A stretch of DNA of 64,000 nucleotides from Picocystis sp. L7 (taxonomy: Eukaryota; Chlorophyta; Picocystophyceae; Picocystales; Picocystaceae): contig QXJR01000026.1 in NCBI GenBank assembly GCA_020975725.1, forward strand, positions 744,001 to 808,000. The letters are read 5' to 3'. Under the pieces are notes generated by a model. It saw only the letters and a program-made list of their open reading frames with translations. It made no database searches and was not told the DNA's origin. Positions 44,606-54,904 of the stretch are shown piece by piece. How positions within the stretch are numbered: the first letter of the stretch is position 1; each line of letters starts with the position of its first letter. Made by a program: the position numbers and the translations under genes.

Positions 44606-45146
44606 TCATTGTGTCGCCTTCAATTCCTGTGCGGATTCCTTAAACTGCTGCATTAGTTGTGAGGAGACGATTTCTGCGTGGTTCCGTATCTCTTCTGCGA
44701 GTCTGTCGCATTCAGCATTCAGGTAATCTTCCACAGAAATCGTCTCCTGTTGCACTGGTTGGATAGACACGGCAATCTGTGACAACGATCCAAGTGTGAT
44801 CTTGTCACCATCCTGTAGTGCACGTGGCTCTGTGTTTCATTGGGTCAGCGCGAGGATCCTGTGTCTACCTGGGGATTTGCCCATAACGCTTGCGAAACGT
44901 ACCTCCTTCTTTCAGTGCAGTTCCGTTGATATCTGTGCCGTTGGAACTTCCTACATCTTTGAACATCCACTGTTTCCCATTCCACTGAATCTCAGCATGT
45001 TTTTCCGAGACCTCCGGGTCTTTCACGTGCAGGTGACTCCTGGCGGTCCTTCCTACTGTAATCCGACGTCCCCACTTTTTGTTGAATTCCGATCCCTCCA
45101 CGGGTCCACCAACAACGCGAAAACCAATAATGTGCGGTGCCGTCAT
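44606..45146 (-). CDS. FHA-domain protein
   Basis: FHA domains bind phosphothreonine peptides. Two exons, 44903-45146 and 44606-44829 (donor GTACGT, phase 1), give 155 aa. The fold is complete: RRITVGRTARSHLHVKDPEV, SEKHAEIQWNG with the pThr-binding Ser/His, MFKDVGSSNGTDING, then across the junction LQDGDKITLGS. A C-terminal helix follows (EDYLNAECDRLAEEIRNHAE). There is no kinase, ligase or other enzyme domain, so it is a small adaptor of unknown pathway. It sits head to head with haspin, a mitotic kinase; a shared role is only a guess. Confidence 0.82.
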
Positions 45147-45881
45147 CTCGTCTTGTGTCTTCAGGGCCACATGTCGGTGCACAGGTGCGTTCTTCCGGTC
45201 AGCTTGTGGTCGCACGTTGGCTTGTGCGGATTCGCAGCTTCGATGGTTGCGGGCTCACCATCGCGTCCAGCACACTCGAATTTCGGAACGCAGCTCACGC
45301 TTCCTTTCGCCAACGCTTGTGGCTCCTTTCTCCGATCTTCGCTCGCAAGGACGTCCTGGTCTGCCGGTACACAGGAGCTTCCAGCGTCCCGGAGGGTCGC
45401 CACGGATGCGCTTCGACCGGTTGGCCGTACGTCTCAGGACCTCTTCTCCGCCTTGACGTTCCTCCCACACCCTTTCTTCGCTCGCTTCGCCTCCTTCGAA
45501 GCGCAGCACGGACGCGCCTGTGGGTTTCGAACCAATCGGCAATGCACGTGTGGACTCCCTCCTGTCTCCCACTGGGACGTCCATCCGACCGTTGGAGCGA
45601 AGGGAAGGGGGGCATTCCTTCCCGGGGGGAAAAACCAGGAACGTTTTGAACCTCCCCCCACTCGGCGAGGGGAGAGGGAGGGGGGGAGCCAGTGGAGGAT
45701 GGCCAGGAGAGGGAAACGGGGCATCCGAACGTTGGAATCGCAGATGGGAAAGGGGGGCACGGGGGTCCCGAAGGGGGGTATTGAACGAGAGGCGAAGCAC
45801 GAACGTGCTTCAGAATTCGGAAGCCAAGGCGAGGCAGGCGCGCGTCCGTCCGCGCGGAGCGAGGCGGATCGAAAGGTGGAG
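45147..45881. promoter_or_regulatory. divergent spacer, FHA protein / haspin
   Basis: This 735 bp GC-rich spacer lies between head-to-head genes. The haspin frame stays open through it but has low-complexity, G-run-rich sequence (about 45605-45780) unlike coding neighbours. A TTCGAA palindrome lies at about 45526-45531. An earlier haspin start (ATG 45699) cannot be excluded. Confidence 0.35.
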
Positions 45882-48080
45882 ATGGCCGAACTGAAGGATA
45901 CGACCAATCTGGAGGGTCGGAAAGGGAGGGAGACGAGGGCGAAACGCAGTACGAGAGCTCAGAAGAACAAACAGGACGTCGTCTCGGAAGAGAAGGGATC
46001 CGAACGCACGCAACATCAACCGACGAACGTAACACAGCAGAATGGCAGGAAAAAGGAAGAAAAGGTGCTGAAAAATGGACAGATCGCCTCCGAGAATGAG
46101 ACTTCGACTGAACTAGATGAGACGAAGGAATCTCCGAGCCAAAGCTCGTCTGGCGAGGAAAATGGTCCTCTCAAAGTTTACGAGAGACGGGCCATATATC
46201 CACTGACAGAAGAAGAAACGATCGACCACGTAGGATATGATGGAAAGGAGGGGAAAGACGAAGAATGCAGGAAGTCAGGTGTTCTGGGAAGGGACGCCCG
46301 AGGACCAAGTACGAAGAAGTACAGTTGGGTGGGAAGGTCCCTAAACCGACGCAGCAGTATATCCCTGTCATTGAAAGCCCTTGCGATGGAAGACAAAGAT
46401 GGAAATATGAATAGGAAGAGCAGGTCCTCCAGAAATATACAAACGAACAGCAACATCACTGCGCGAAAAGAAGAGGAGTTGGCCAGGAAAGCGTACCTGA
46501 ACGAAGTCAATCAATATTTTGCAGAGGTAGATGCATTTGATTTGGAGGCAGAGAGCCCCTCACCCATCGCACCAAAAATGAGGAGGTCAACATTGACAGG
46601 AAAATTCGATGCCTTTTCGTTGCAGGAACAGTCGGCTGGAGTTCATGAAGATACCAACAAACACGTGCCACCAGTGGAGAAACGAAGCACCCAATCTCAA
46701 CAAGGCAATCTTGACATGCCAGACACCGTACCGAAGCAAGCTCTATCAATTGGAACTTCGATACGATCCGGTCGAATTTCAGAAAGGGGACTCGCATCCA
46801 TCAATGAGGCCACTGAACCATCGGTGGCCAACGCAAGTAGCGGGGCGCACGGTCAGACGAACACAGTTGATAAGGTGATCGAGGAATCCTCCTGCATATC
46901 AAGCGATACACAGGAGTTCCTCCTGGATACCTGTCTAGCCCATTCTGCTGGCAGGCGTTCTATAGTGCTGCAAAGTCCAAACCAGACTAGGGAAAGGGTT
47001 GAAGTTGCGGAGACTCCAGATGCAGAACCATCCTCCTATGAGCAACTCTTGTCCATCTGTGGCCAGTCTCCAATCCTTCCGACAATGGATGAATTCCTAT
47101 CACAGTGGGTGAACATCAAACATGTGAAGAAGATAGGAGAAGGAACTTTCGGAGAGGCATTCAAGGCCAAGGGGGTGGTGTTCAAGATCGTGCCCATGGA
47201 AGGAGACCTCAAGGTCAATGGCGAGGTACAAAAAAATGCTGCAGATATGCTTGCAGAAGCTGCAATAGCTACACGGCTGAGCAAGTTACATGGCAAACCT
47301 GGTGATGACCAGGCAGCCGTGCAACTCAAATCACGCAACTACACCGAAGGGATCATAAAAACACACGCCGTGGGGGTTTGCCAGGGCAGGTACCCCAAGT
47401 CCCTGGTCAAGCAATGGAAGAAATGGGACAAAAAGCACCGGTCTGAAAATGAATGTGTGGACATATTCCCCACCCAACAGAAATACGTCGTGTTTGTGGT
47501 CGAGGATGGGGGCCAGGACCTGGAACACTTTGATGTGCAATCGTTTGATGAAGCCAGGAGCCTGCTACTACAAGTAACCCTTGCCCTAGCGGTGGCGGAA
47601 CGTGATTGTCGGTTCGAGCACAGGGACTTGCACTGGGGAAACCTCCTCATCAGAAGAGACTCGAGCCCTTCAGAGAAGGCTAAGCTCGATGGCGCAGTTT
47701 TGGAGTTTAAGACGTCGGGGCTGAAAGTATCCCTGATTGATTTCACTCTTTCGAGACTGGATATTGCAAGCAGTGGCGTGGCATTTTGCGATCTTTCTAC
47801 TGAATCTTGGCTCTTTGAAGGGCCAAAGGGAGATGTGCAGGCGGACACCTATCGACGTATGAAGAAAGTTACTGGTGGTTCATGGTCCGGTCACTTCCCT
47901 CAAACAAATTGTTTGTGGCTGCACTATCTTGCAGACGTGCTGCTATACCAGAAGAAAGTGGGGATGAGTAGCAAGGAGAGAAAACTTGTCAAAAGCTTTC
48001 GAAAGAGGGTTACGCATTCCAACTGTGCAGCAGATGCTGTTTGGGATGAATTGTTCTCTTCATCAATAATTGCGGTGTAG
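45882..48080 (+). CDS. haspin-type histone H3 Thr3 kinase
   Basis: Haspin phosphorylates histone H3 Thr3 in mitosis and helps recruit the chromosomal passenger complex. From the ATG at 45882 the protein is 732 aa. A long, basic, Ser-rich N-terminal half is followed by the atypical kinase domain (about 400-732): KIGEGTFGEAF glycine loop, VVFKIVPMEG with Lys, the catalytic loop HRDLHWGNLLI with Asp 582, and LIDFTLSRLD. DFT in place of DFG, with TLSR after it, is the haspin signature. YVVFVVEDGGQDLEHF is also conserved. The 3' half is one intact exon. Confidence 0.9.
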   Translation: MAELKDTTNLEGRKGRETRAKRSTRAQKNKQDVVSEEKGSERTQHQPTNVTQQNGRKKEEKVLKNGQIASENETSTELDETKESPSQSSSGEENGPLKVYERRAIYPLTEEETIDHVGYDGKEGKDEECRKSGVLGRDARGPSTKKYSWVGRSLNRRSSISLSLKALAMEDKDGNMNRKSRSSRNIQTNSNITARKEEELARKAYLNEVNQYFAEVDAFDLEAESPSPIAPKMRRSTLTGKFDAFSLQEQSAGVHEDTNKHVPPVEKRSTQSQQGNLDMPDTVPKQALSIGTSIRSGRISERGLASINEATEPSVANASSGAHGQTNTVDKVIEESSCISSDTQEFLLDTCLAHSAGRRSIVLQSPNQTRERVEVAETPDAEPSSYEQLLSICGQSPILPTMDEFLSQWVNIKHVKKIGEGTFGEAFKAKGVVFKIVPMEGDLKVNGEVQKNAADMLAEAAIATRLSKLHGKPGDDQAAVQLKSRNYTEGIIKTHAVGVCQGRYPKSLVKQWKKWDKKHRSENECVDIFPTQQKYVVFVVEDGGQDLEHFDVQSFDEARSLLLQVTLALAVAERDCRFEHRDLHWGNLLIRRDSSPSEKAKLDGAVLEFKTSGLKVSLIDFTLSRLDIASSGVAFCDLSTESWLFEGPKGDVQADTYRRMKKVTGGSWSGHFPQTNCLWLHYLADVLLYQKKVGMSSKERKLVKSFRKRVTHSNCAADAVWDELFSSSIIAV

Positions 48081-48607
48081 TTTACCCAGGAAGACACACC
48101 CTGTCATGTAGATCTATTGTTTCCTTTCAAGAACCCTTGCGATTCAATTTTTTGCAGAGTCACGTGGTCCTGTTCCGATGCAGAGCGCGCATGGCTTGTT
48201 TTTTACCACCATGGTACAGCCTTTCCTGGACGAATGGGTGGCAGTGGCCTCTCGTTGACTACCTCGTGGACGCCCGAATCTGCTCAAACGCGACTTGTAC
48301 TGCTTCGGGTGGAAACGGACCTGGTGTGGCACAATCGTGGATTCGTTACACGAGGCCAGCACACCGACTTGGCATACACCTCGTATTGGTTGACAGACCT
48401 TCCATCGACGGACGTGTCAGCCCATCCATCCGACTCCCTCCAATCGGTTCCGACTTCCTTGGACTTCGGTTTCGAAGCTGATTTGATCGGAAGGCACGTC
48501 CCGATTCGTCCCGGTTACCTCTGGGAATCTCATGGAGACCTTTTGGGTCGTGGCGGACACGAAGCGCGGAGTCTGGACGCGAACTGGAGCGCTGTGGCGG
48601 ACCTTCC
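48081..48607. other. intergenic, no supported gene
   Basis: This is the 3' flank of haspin and the upstream region of YAE1. No motif was seen on either strand. Confidence 0.3.
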
Positions 48608-49136
48608 ATGGAAGAAGGACGTTCAGACGAAGAAGAAGGAGATTGGGACCATGCAGGATCCGAAGAAGGGACGTCGGACCTGCAGCGAGAATGGAAGACG
48701 AGACGTGATAGGTTCTACGTGCACGGGTTCCGAGAAGGTCTCGACGAGGGGAAAGAAGAGACCTTGCAACAAGGTTTCAACGAAGGATTCTCCGCCGGCA
48801 GTCGAGCAGGATTCCACCTCGGGTTCTCGCAGGGTGTGTACGAAGCTTTGGTCAAGCTGGACGGAGCAGGGCTGCACAAGCTCACGGAAAAAGAGAAGGG
48901 ATTTATTGCAGCTATTGACAGCCTCCCTGCCAGCCGTGTCTCTCACAAGGAGGTGCTTGCCACAGGAGATGTCGAGGTAGGTGCTGTGCTTCATTCATGC
49001 GTGCGAGAGTGAGATCACAGTGCAAAGACTGATCTGTTGCGTGCAGGACATCGATGCAGAGTTGCAGGCCTTGGGGTTGGATCCAAACGTGATCGGAGCT
49101 GAGGGCCAGTCCCACGGAACTGGTCCTTCCGATTAG
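48608..49136 (+). CDS. YAE1: YAE1, adaptor for Fe-S loading of the ribosome-recycling ATPase
   Basis: With LTO1, YAE1 guides the cytosolic Fe-S assembly machinery to ABCE1/Rli1. Exons 48608-48976 and 49047-49136 (donor GTAGGT, phase 0) give 152 aa. Acidic N-terminal residues are followed by REWKTRRDRFYVHGFREGLD and the deca-GX3 repeat, in which Gly recurs every four residues (DEGKEETLQQGFNEGFSAGS). The block that includes REW and DRF assigns it to YAE1 rather than LTO1. The second exon adds a short acidic tail. Confidence 0.85.
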
Positions 49137-49989
49137 ATCTCGAAGGATCTATCTTGTCACCCGCATGTACATTGCCGTCCGTCTCCTGCGGTTGTGTCGG
49201 TTGACGAAGTCTGTCAGCATGAATTCGTGGGCATCTTCCACTCAAGGAAGAGGGTGGAGAAACCGGCATGAACCTAGTGATTCATGCAAACGTGATCCAA
49301 GTCTGCTGAATAGCTGTTTGCACATTATGGACCTTCAGCTACGTGGTGGGGCTTTCGGGTATGGAAGCTGTGCAACAAGGGGTCGGCTTTCGTGGACATC
49401 GTTTTTTTTCTTTCCGGCCGACGCACCTCGCCGTTCGTGCCGAGGCACGGAGATCGTTTCGGAGCGATGCTTCTACATCCTTCGTACGCTGCACGAGGAT
49501 GGAGGAATGTCAGTCCTTCCGGTATGTACGAGGCGATTCTTCCCATCACCCAACGTTCGATGGCGTGTTCGGAATAGGTTTGTGCCTCCAGCTTCTCCCG
49601 CACGGTGTAGGACTCTTGGAACCATTCTACCGGATCCGGAGGCTGGTCCGCGCGGTTCATCCTTCCTTCGTTCGTCTTCCCTCGTGTTTCGTCTCGTCCA
49701 TCGCCACCTACGTCCTCCAATCGTCCGTCCATGGCGGCTGTTCTTCCGCGCACATCCGCCGACTTGGACCGACGGTTGCCTTCCTTCCAGCTTAACTTTC
49801 ACCCTTAACTCCATGGCTCCACCAACCCTCCCTTCCTGGGCTGCCACCGGTTCCACCGGGACCTCCCCTGGGTTCGATCGGACGACGGATCCGGGTTCGA
49901 ACCCGTGGGACCGACCCTTTCGAACCCGGGTTGGTTCGGGTGGAGGGGGTCGGTTTCGACGGTGGCGCATCGGCGCGGCGCACCAGGCG
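49137..49989. promoter_or_regulatory. upstream region of the mitochondrial carrier
   Basis: This is 853 bp without a gene. Near the carrier start it holds a perfect palindrome CGGGTTCGAACCCG (49892-49905) followed by CGAACCCGGGTT (49921-49932), a tight cluster of TTCGAA-centred repeats about 85 bp before the ATG. Confidence 0.4.
49892..49905. repeat. perfect 14-bp palindrome in the carrier promoter
   Basis: CGGGTTCGAACCCG is self-complementary. A related CGAACCCGGGTT follows at 49921-49932. It could be a binding site for a dimeric factor; this is inferred only from symmetry and position. Confidence 0.45.
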
Positions 49990-51030
49990 ATGGGCGCGTC
50001 CGATCTGGCCATCACCGACACGTGGCGGAATGGTGGCCGCAGAAGGCGAAGGGGGATCGTGGGGGGAGGGAAGGGGATCCAGTTGCGACTGGGAAGGGCT
50101 GACGAAGAAGCAAAGGGAAGGAAGGAGCCCAACGAGAGGTGGCTCGAGGCGGCCAAGCAGCTGCTGTCCGGTGCCATGTCGGCCGTGGTGGCGAGGACCT
50201 GCTGTGCACCGCTCGAGAGGGTCAAGCTGGAACTGCTGCTGAATCGAAAACGGGGTGGATGGAAAGTGTTCCGAAACGTGCTGAAATCGGAAGGGGTGAG
50301 GGGACTGTGGAAAGGGAACCTGCTCAACATCGCCAGGACCGCCCCCTTCAAAGCCATCAATTTCTATTCGTTCGAAGTGTTCAAGAACCACTTCCTGCGC
50401 AAAAACGGTACGGAGGAAATGAACGGACCCCAAAGGTTCGTGGCCGGGGCAGGAGCTGGAATTACCGCCGTGTCCTTGTGCTTCCCTCTGGACATGATAC
50501 GCACCAGACTCCTCGTGGAAGGTGGATATGCCAGGTACGGTGGGTTCAGGAATGCAGTCGTGGACATCTTCAAATCGGAAGGACCCAAAGCCTTCTACAT
50601 CGGAATCACACCGGCTCTCATCAGCCTGGGAATGTCCGGAGCTGTATTCTATGGGGTCTATGACATGTTGAAGCTGCGACACCTTCAAAATAAAGGATTA
50701 CAGGGAAAAGGTGCAGGGGGTAGGAAAGCCCTCGAAATGGGCCCTGCGTACACTTTGCTCTATGGTGCAATGGCAGGGGTGGCAGCAGAATTCACTGTGT
50801 ACCCGCTGGAGGTTATCAGGCGGAGGCTTCAACTGCAAAGTATACATGGGCTCAGTGCGTCCCAGTCCTCTGGATTGGCGAACATGGGACGCATGTTCGT
50901 GCAAGTCGTGCAAGCAGAAGGATTGATTGGACTTTACAGTGGGGTCATGCCCACAGCAATCCAGGTCATGCCTTCGGCAGCCCTTAGTTATTTCACGTAC
51001 GAAGCCATGAAGTACGCAATGAACGCTTGA
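49990..51030 (+). CDS. mitochondrial carrier family protein, nucleotide-carrier type
   Basis: This is a six-helix solute carrier of 346 aa with three repeats. Signature motifs Px[DE]xx[RK] are APLERVKLE, FPLDMIRTRL and YPLEVIRRRLQLQ. The matching loops GLWKGN, AFYIGI and GLYSGV follow. Blocks such as RTAPFKAINFYSFE, FVAGAGAGITAVSLCFPLD and MSGAVFYGVYDMLK resemble the plant BT1/adenine-nucleotide-like branch. The substrate is probably a nucleotide but is not fixed by sequence. The N-terminal 45 residues are basic. The ATG at 49990 follows the palindrome-rich promoter. Confidence 0.85.
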   Translation: MGASDLAITDTWRNGGRRRRRGIVGGGKGIQLRLGRADEEAKGRKEPNERWLEAAKQLLSGAMSAVVARTCCAPLERVKLELLLNRKRGGWKVFRNVLKSEGVRGLWKGNLLNIARTAPFKAINFYSFEVFKNHFLRKNGTEEMNGPQRFVAGAGAGITAVSLCFPLDMIRTRLLVEGGYARYGGFRNAVVDIFKSEGPKAFYIGITPALISLGMSGAVFYGVYDMLKLRHLQNKGLQGKGAGGRKALEMGPAYTLLYGAMAGVAAEFTVYPLEVIRRRLQLQSIHGLSASQSSGLANMGRMFVQVVQAEGLIGLYSGVMPTAIQVMPSAALSYFTYEAMKYAMNA

Positions 51031-51087
51031 TAGAGTAGATTTTCGGAATAAAGCACAATCTGCTTTCACAATCGATTTATTCATGAA

Positions 51088-52086
51088 TCAGCTTGCTGAA
51101 ATGTAGGACCAATACTGTTGAAATTCTTCAATAAAGTCAAAAAATTTTCCAATCGGCGCATGCAGCAGTGGTGTACGTGCGGTGGATTGTCGAACGCGTT
51201 CGATTGCCTTCCTCGTGACTCTAGCATAGCATGGTTCTCGTAGCAGGTAGAAGAGCCACAAGAGTCTTCTTCTTCCTAGCTCTTCTTCCTCCTCTTGAGA
51301 TAGGAATCGATTGTCTGTCAAATGCTTGGACACAGGAGGCAGCCAAGGAACTGGATGGTGCTTGTGAGAAGAGATGGTGTGTCCCCAGATGTCCAGGCAG
51401 AATGCTACTAGCCAGGGTTTCCAGGATGTCTTTTTGTGCAGCGTGATACCTAGTGCGTAGACGAAGGGGCGTAGAATCTGGAGTACTTCGCCTCCGACGA
51501 GCAAGCAGTAGCTCCTCCTCAGATGGGCGCCCTCCTGTCGCTGCTCTTGGAGGAAGGAATCCAATCGTCGCTTATCCTCTCCCTTGTTCCAGTTTCCACC
51601 GTTTTCGTTCCGGAACCGCACCAATGCGCAGTGGGCCAGGTGCATTTTTTCCCATGCCTTGCATATGCCTGCTTCGTTTTGCTTCTCCGAGGCCTTGGCG
51701 AGGCCGTCGTCCAGCAGCAGGCATCCCTTGCCTCCCATCAGCGCAGCGAGGCGCAGCGTGGCTTTGACGCCTTCGATGCAGGAAAGTGCGGCGTACTTCT
51801 TATCTTCGTCCCAGCCTTTCCTCCTGAGGGTGAGGTCGACGAGCAAGTCGATCTGCTGGACCGCCGCCAGCCAGTAAGGCAGCTGCTTTCGCACCTCGAC
51901 ATCGCATTTGTCGCCGTTGTTTAGTATCTTCCTGTGGTACACCGACAAGATTCCCGTGGCTGCAGAGACTCCTTCGAGTGCGTACTCGTAGGATTCGTTG
52001 GACGCCGGCAAGAACCACGAGAGGGTGTGCAAGCTGCTTCCCAATGCGTGCAAAACACCTGCGTATCGCTTCACGAACTCCTCCAT
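51088..52086 (-). CDS. PEX16: peroxisome biogenesis factor PEX16
   Basis: PEX16 is a peroxisomal membrane protein that helps recruit PEX3 and deliver membrane proteins. It has 332 aa, the usual size. The N-terminus reads MEEFVKRYAGVLHALGSSLH to ESYEYALEGVSAATGI. The family core VGGEVLQILRPFVYALGI precedes SWKPWLVAFCLDIWG. The C-terminal block ELGRRRLLWLFYLLREPCYA leads to an aromatic tail (FDFIEEFQQYWSYI). Two or more hydrophobic segments lie in the C-terminal half. The ATG at 52086 was chosen by alignment with the family start. The frame is open to 52350 but upstream residues are not conserved. Confidence 0.88.
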   Translation of the reverse strand: MEEFVKRYAGVLHALGSSLHTLSWFLPASNESYEYALEGVSAATGILSVYHRKILNNGDKCDVEVRKQLPYWLAAVQQIDLLVDLTLRRKGWDEDKKYAALSCIEGVKATLRLAALMGGKGCLLLDDGLAKASEKQNEAGICKAWEKMHLAHCALVRFRNENGGNWNKGEDKRRLDSFLQEQRQEGAHLRRSYCLLVGGEVLQILRPFVYALGITLHKKTSWKPWLVAFCLDIWGHTISSHKHHPVPWLPPVSKHLTDNRFLSQEEEEELGRRRLLWLFYLLREPCYARVTRKAIERVRQSTARTPLLHAPIGKFFDFIEEFQQYWSYISAS

Positions 52087-53481
52087 GATCCGTGTTCCAA
52101 TCACGCCAACACAACGCCCAAATGCAAGGAGTTCATACCGTCCCTTTGCACTTACATCCGTGGTTAAAAATGAGGTGTTGTGGACATGGACCCGTGGGTG
52201 CATTGCAAGAGGAACAAGGATGCTTTTCCACGGGGGAAAGGTGACGCAAGCCGTGCTCTTCAACCTTCGTAAGACGCAAAGGGTCCGGGAATCGTTCGTC
52301 TCGCACCTGACAATGGAAGAGGTCGAGATGGTTGCTCGTGATGTTGCCATCCCTTAGGCAACACGTTGCGCACTCCAAGGAACAACGAACGAGCAACTTG
52401 CATGGAGGAAGTCACCGGCTCCGATCTTTTGATGTCGAAGGCAACTTGAGCCTACTACGCGAGCAAAGTCGACGTCAAAAAACTCATCGTGGACAATACT
52501 CATCGATCGGTGCTTTAGTGGCATGCCTTTGCCAACCGTGCTAGAAATTGTTGGCTACGCCAAGTAGACGTTGTTGGAATGTCCCGTCTCTTCTACTCCA
52601 ATCTTCAACACCAGCGCAAGCCTTGGGCACACTCGTGAACCATGTAGAGAAAATCCCGAGCCAAGGAAGCGAGATGGTTGCGCCTAGGAAGAGCAAGCAG
52701 GAGACTTGAGCAACGATGCACGGAAGCTCCTTGGTGGGGCATGGATGTCAGAACCACGTTGCTCGATACGATTCTATTGTTTCGATACGTACCAATCAAC
52801 TCCAAGCGATCCCGCCATTTCCTCCCTCGAGTATGTCGAGATCCAAGAATCGAGACGGTGGGGTTCCGAGCAAACCCTTTGTACGAGATCAAATCCTCGA
52901 AACGCTTCGACGGAGTTGGTTGACGGCAGGAACGGGGTGTCCATCTTGGGGCAAGCTTGAAGCGATGAAAATACCCCGATTCGCGAGGAAGAAGGGCATG
53001 AATCTTTTGCCAAGGTGGACGGATCGTCTTCGTGCGATCGCATTGGTGGTCCTTCTTGGGTTTCATCGAAAGGGTGCATGAGGAGGCTAGTTCCATGGGA
53101 CGTACCCGCAACTCTTTACAGCTCGGATGGGCTCACACGACGTGGAGGGGTGTGGATGCTCCGTGTTCCCATCTCCTCCTCCATTCCCTTCCTGCGTTCG
53201 TGTCGTCTCGGTGCCATTGTGCGGTTCACCCCCCTCTTTCCCTTCCAATCCCTTGGTCTTCGTCTCTCCCATGCACGAATCCGAAGATTCCTTTTCCATC
53301 CCATCCCATTCGCTCCCTCCCTCCCTCAGGCGAGAGCAGGCAGGCAGGGCCAGTGTGGGAGGCAGGGAGGGGGTGGTTGGATGTGGTCTCTTTCGCTCTG
53401 GGAGCGATCGTTGGATCTCAACGGTCCTCGTGCTCGAAGGCGGGAAGGAACGAGCACGGATCGACGAACGGGACGGCGAAG
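52087..53481. other. intergenic with a lower-GC patch
   Basis: This is about 1.4 kb. The first 950 bp is AT-richer and resembles the texture of 20.5-24.4 kb and 56.3-57.2 kb. The last 400 bp is G-rich promoter-like sequence before the PDH gene. Short frames have no motif. A C/T-rich run lies at about 53290-53330. Confidence 0.3.
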
Positions 53482-54739
53482 ATGGCGAGCACGGCGAAAC
53501 GGACGAGCTGGAACCGTGCAGGAACGATCCGGAGGAACGGCAGGAAACACGCAGGAACGGCGGCTCGGAACCCGTCCAGGACGGTTGGAGGTACGTCCTG
53601 GAAAAACCACCGAAAGAAACCGAGTGAAGCCATGGCGTGGACGTGGTGGAGAGAACGAAGGTAGGAGAGGGAGGTGCAAGGTACTGACCAGACGAACGAA
53701 CGGATCGACGAAAGATGGAACCCACAGAAACGTCAAAGTCGCGGCGGCCAACGAGATGATGATGTGGGAATCCCTCCGACTGGCCGTAGAAGAAGAGATG
53801 GACAGAGATCCCACCGTGTGCATCATGGGTGAAGACGTGGGACACTACGGCGGATCGTACAAGGTCACGCTCGAACACTACAAAAAGTTCGGAGATCTGC
53901 GCGTCCTAGACACACCCATCTGCGAAAACGGATTCATGGGCATGGGGATCGGTGCGGCCATGACTGGACTCCGTCCCATCGTGGAAGGAATGAACATGGG
54001 ATTCCTCCTCCTCGCCTTCAACCAAATTTCCAACAACAGCGGCATGTTGCACTACACGTCCGGAGGCCATTACAAGGTCCCCATCGTCATACGTGGACCT
54101 GGTGGAGTAGGCAGGCAGCTTGGTGCAGAGCATTCGCAGCGCCTGGAATCGTACTTTCAGTCCATCCCTGGGGTGCAGTTGGTTGCCTGCTCCACTCCAA
54201 GAAATGCCAAGGCACTCTTAAAGGCCGCCATCCGCTCTGACAATCCGATCATCTTTTTCGAGCATGTGCTGCTGTACAACTTGAAGGGTGCAGTAGGAGA
54301 TGCAGACGAGGTGCAGTGCCTGGAAAAAGCCGAAATGGTTCGCGAAGGGAAAGATCTGACGATCTTGACGTATTCCAGAATGCGGTATGTCGTGGAACAG
54401 GCCGTCAAATCTGCGGTTGCGCAAGGGTATGATCCAGAAGTGATAGATCTGATTTCCATTAAGCCCTTTGACATGGGAACCATTGCACAATCTGTCAAGA
54501 AGACCCACAGGGTCTTGATTGTGGAAGAATGTATGCGCAGTGGAGGAATCGGGGCATCTCTCTCTGCTGTGATCAACGAGAACTTCATGGATGATTTGGA
54601 TCATCAAGTGGTTCGGCTCTCTTCGCAGGATGTGCCCACGCCGTATGCTCGTACTTTGGAGGATTGCACCATTGTGCAGGCTGCAGATGTCGAGGCAGCA
54701 ATCAAGAGCATGGTTCCTTTGGCTGCAAGAGCTGTTTGA
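53482..54739 (+). CDS. plastid-type pyruvate dehydrogenase E1 beta subunit
   Basis: The E1 alpha/beta pair decarboxylates pyruvate with thiamine diphosphate. The plastid complex feeds acetyl-CoA to fatty-acid synthesis. Exons 53482-53660 and 53728-54739 (phase 2) give 396 aa. The core is highly conserved: [79 protein letters not shown] and [30 protein letters not shown] and [13 protein letters not shown] follow the plastid/cyanobacterial form rather than the mitochondrial one. The leader ([20 protein letters not shown] and on) is basic, Ser/Thr-rich and lacks a signal peptide, as expected for a primary plastid. Confidence 0.92.
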
Positions 54740-54904
54740 TCGAACATTGTAACGCCTTGAGACTGCAAGCACATCTTGCATCCAGGGCTGCACACTTTGG
54801 CGACCTTTTAACAAGGCCAACAGGCACATGTACATGCACGCTGCTGTACTTTGCCACCAACAAATGGATCACCACTTGAACATTCAATGTACTTTCAACC
54901 AATT

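Noticed and set aside
44796-45881. 361-codon upstream extension of the haspin frame
   Set aside because: It overlaps the well-supported FHA gene on the other strand and is low-complexity, G-run-rich sequence.
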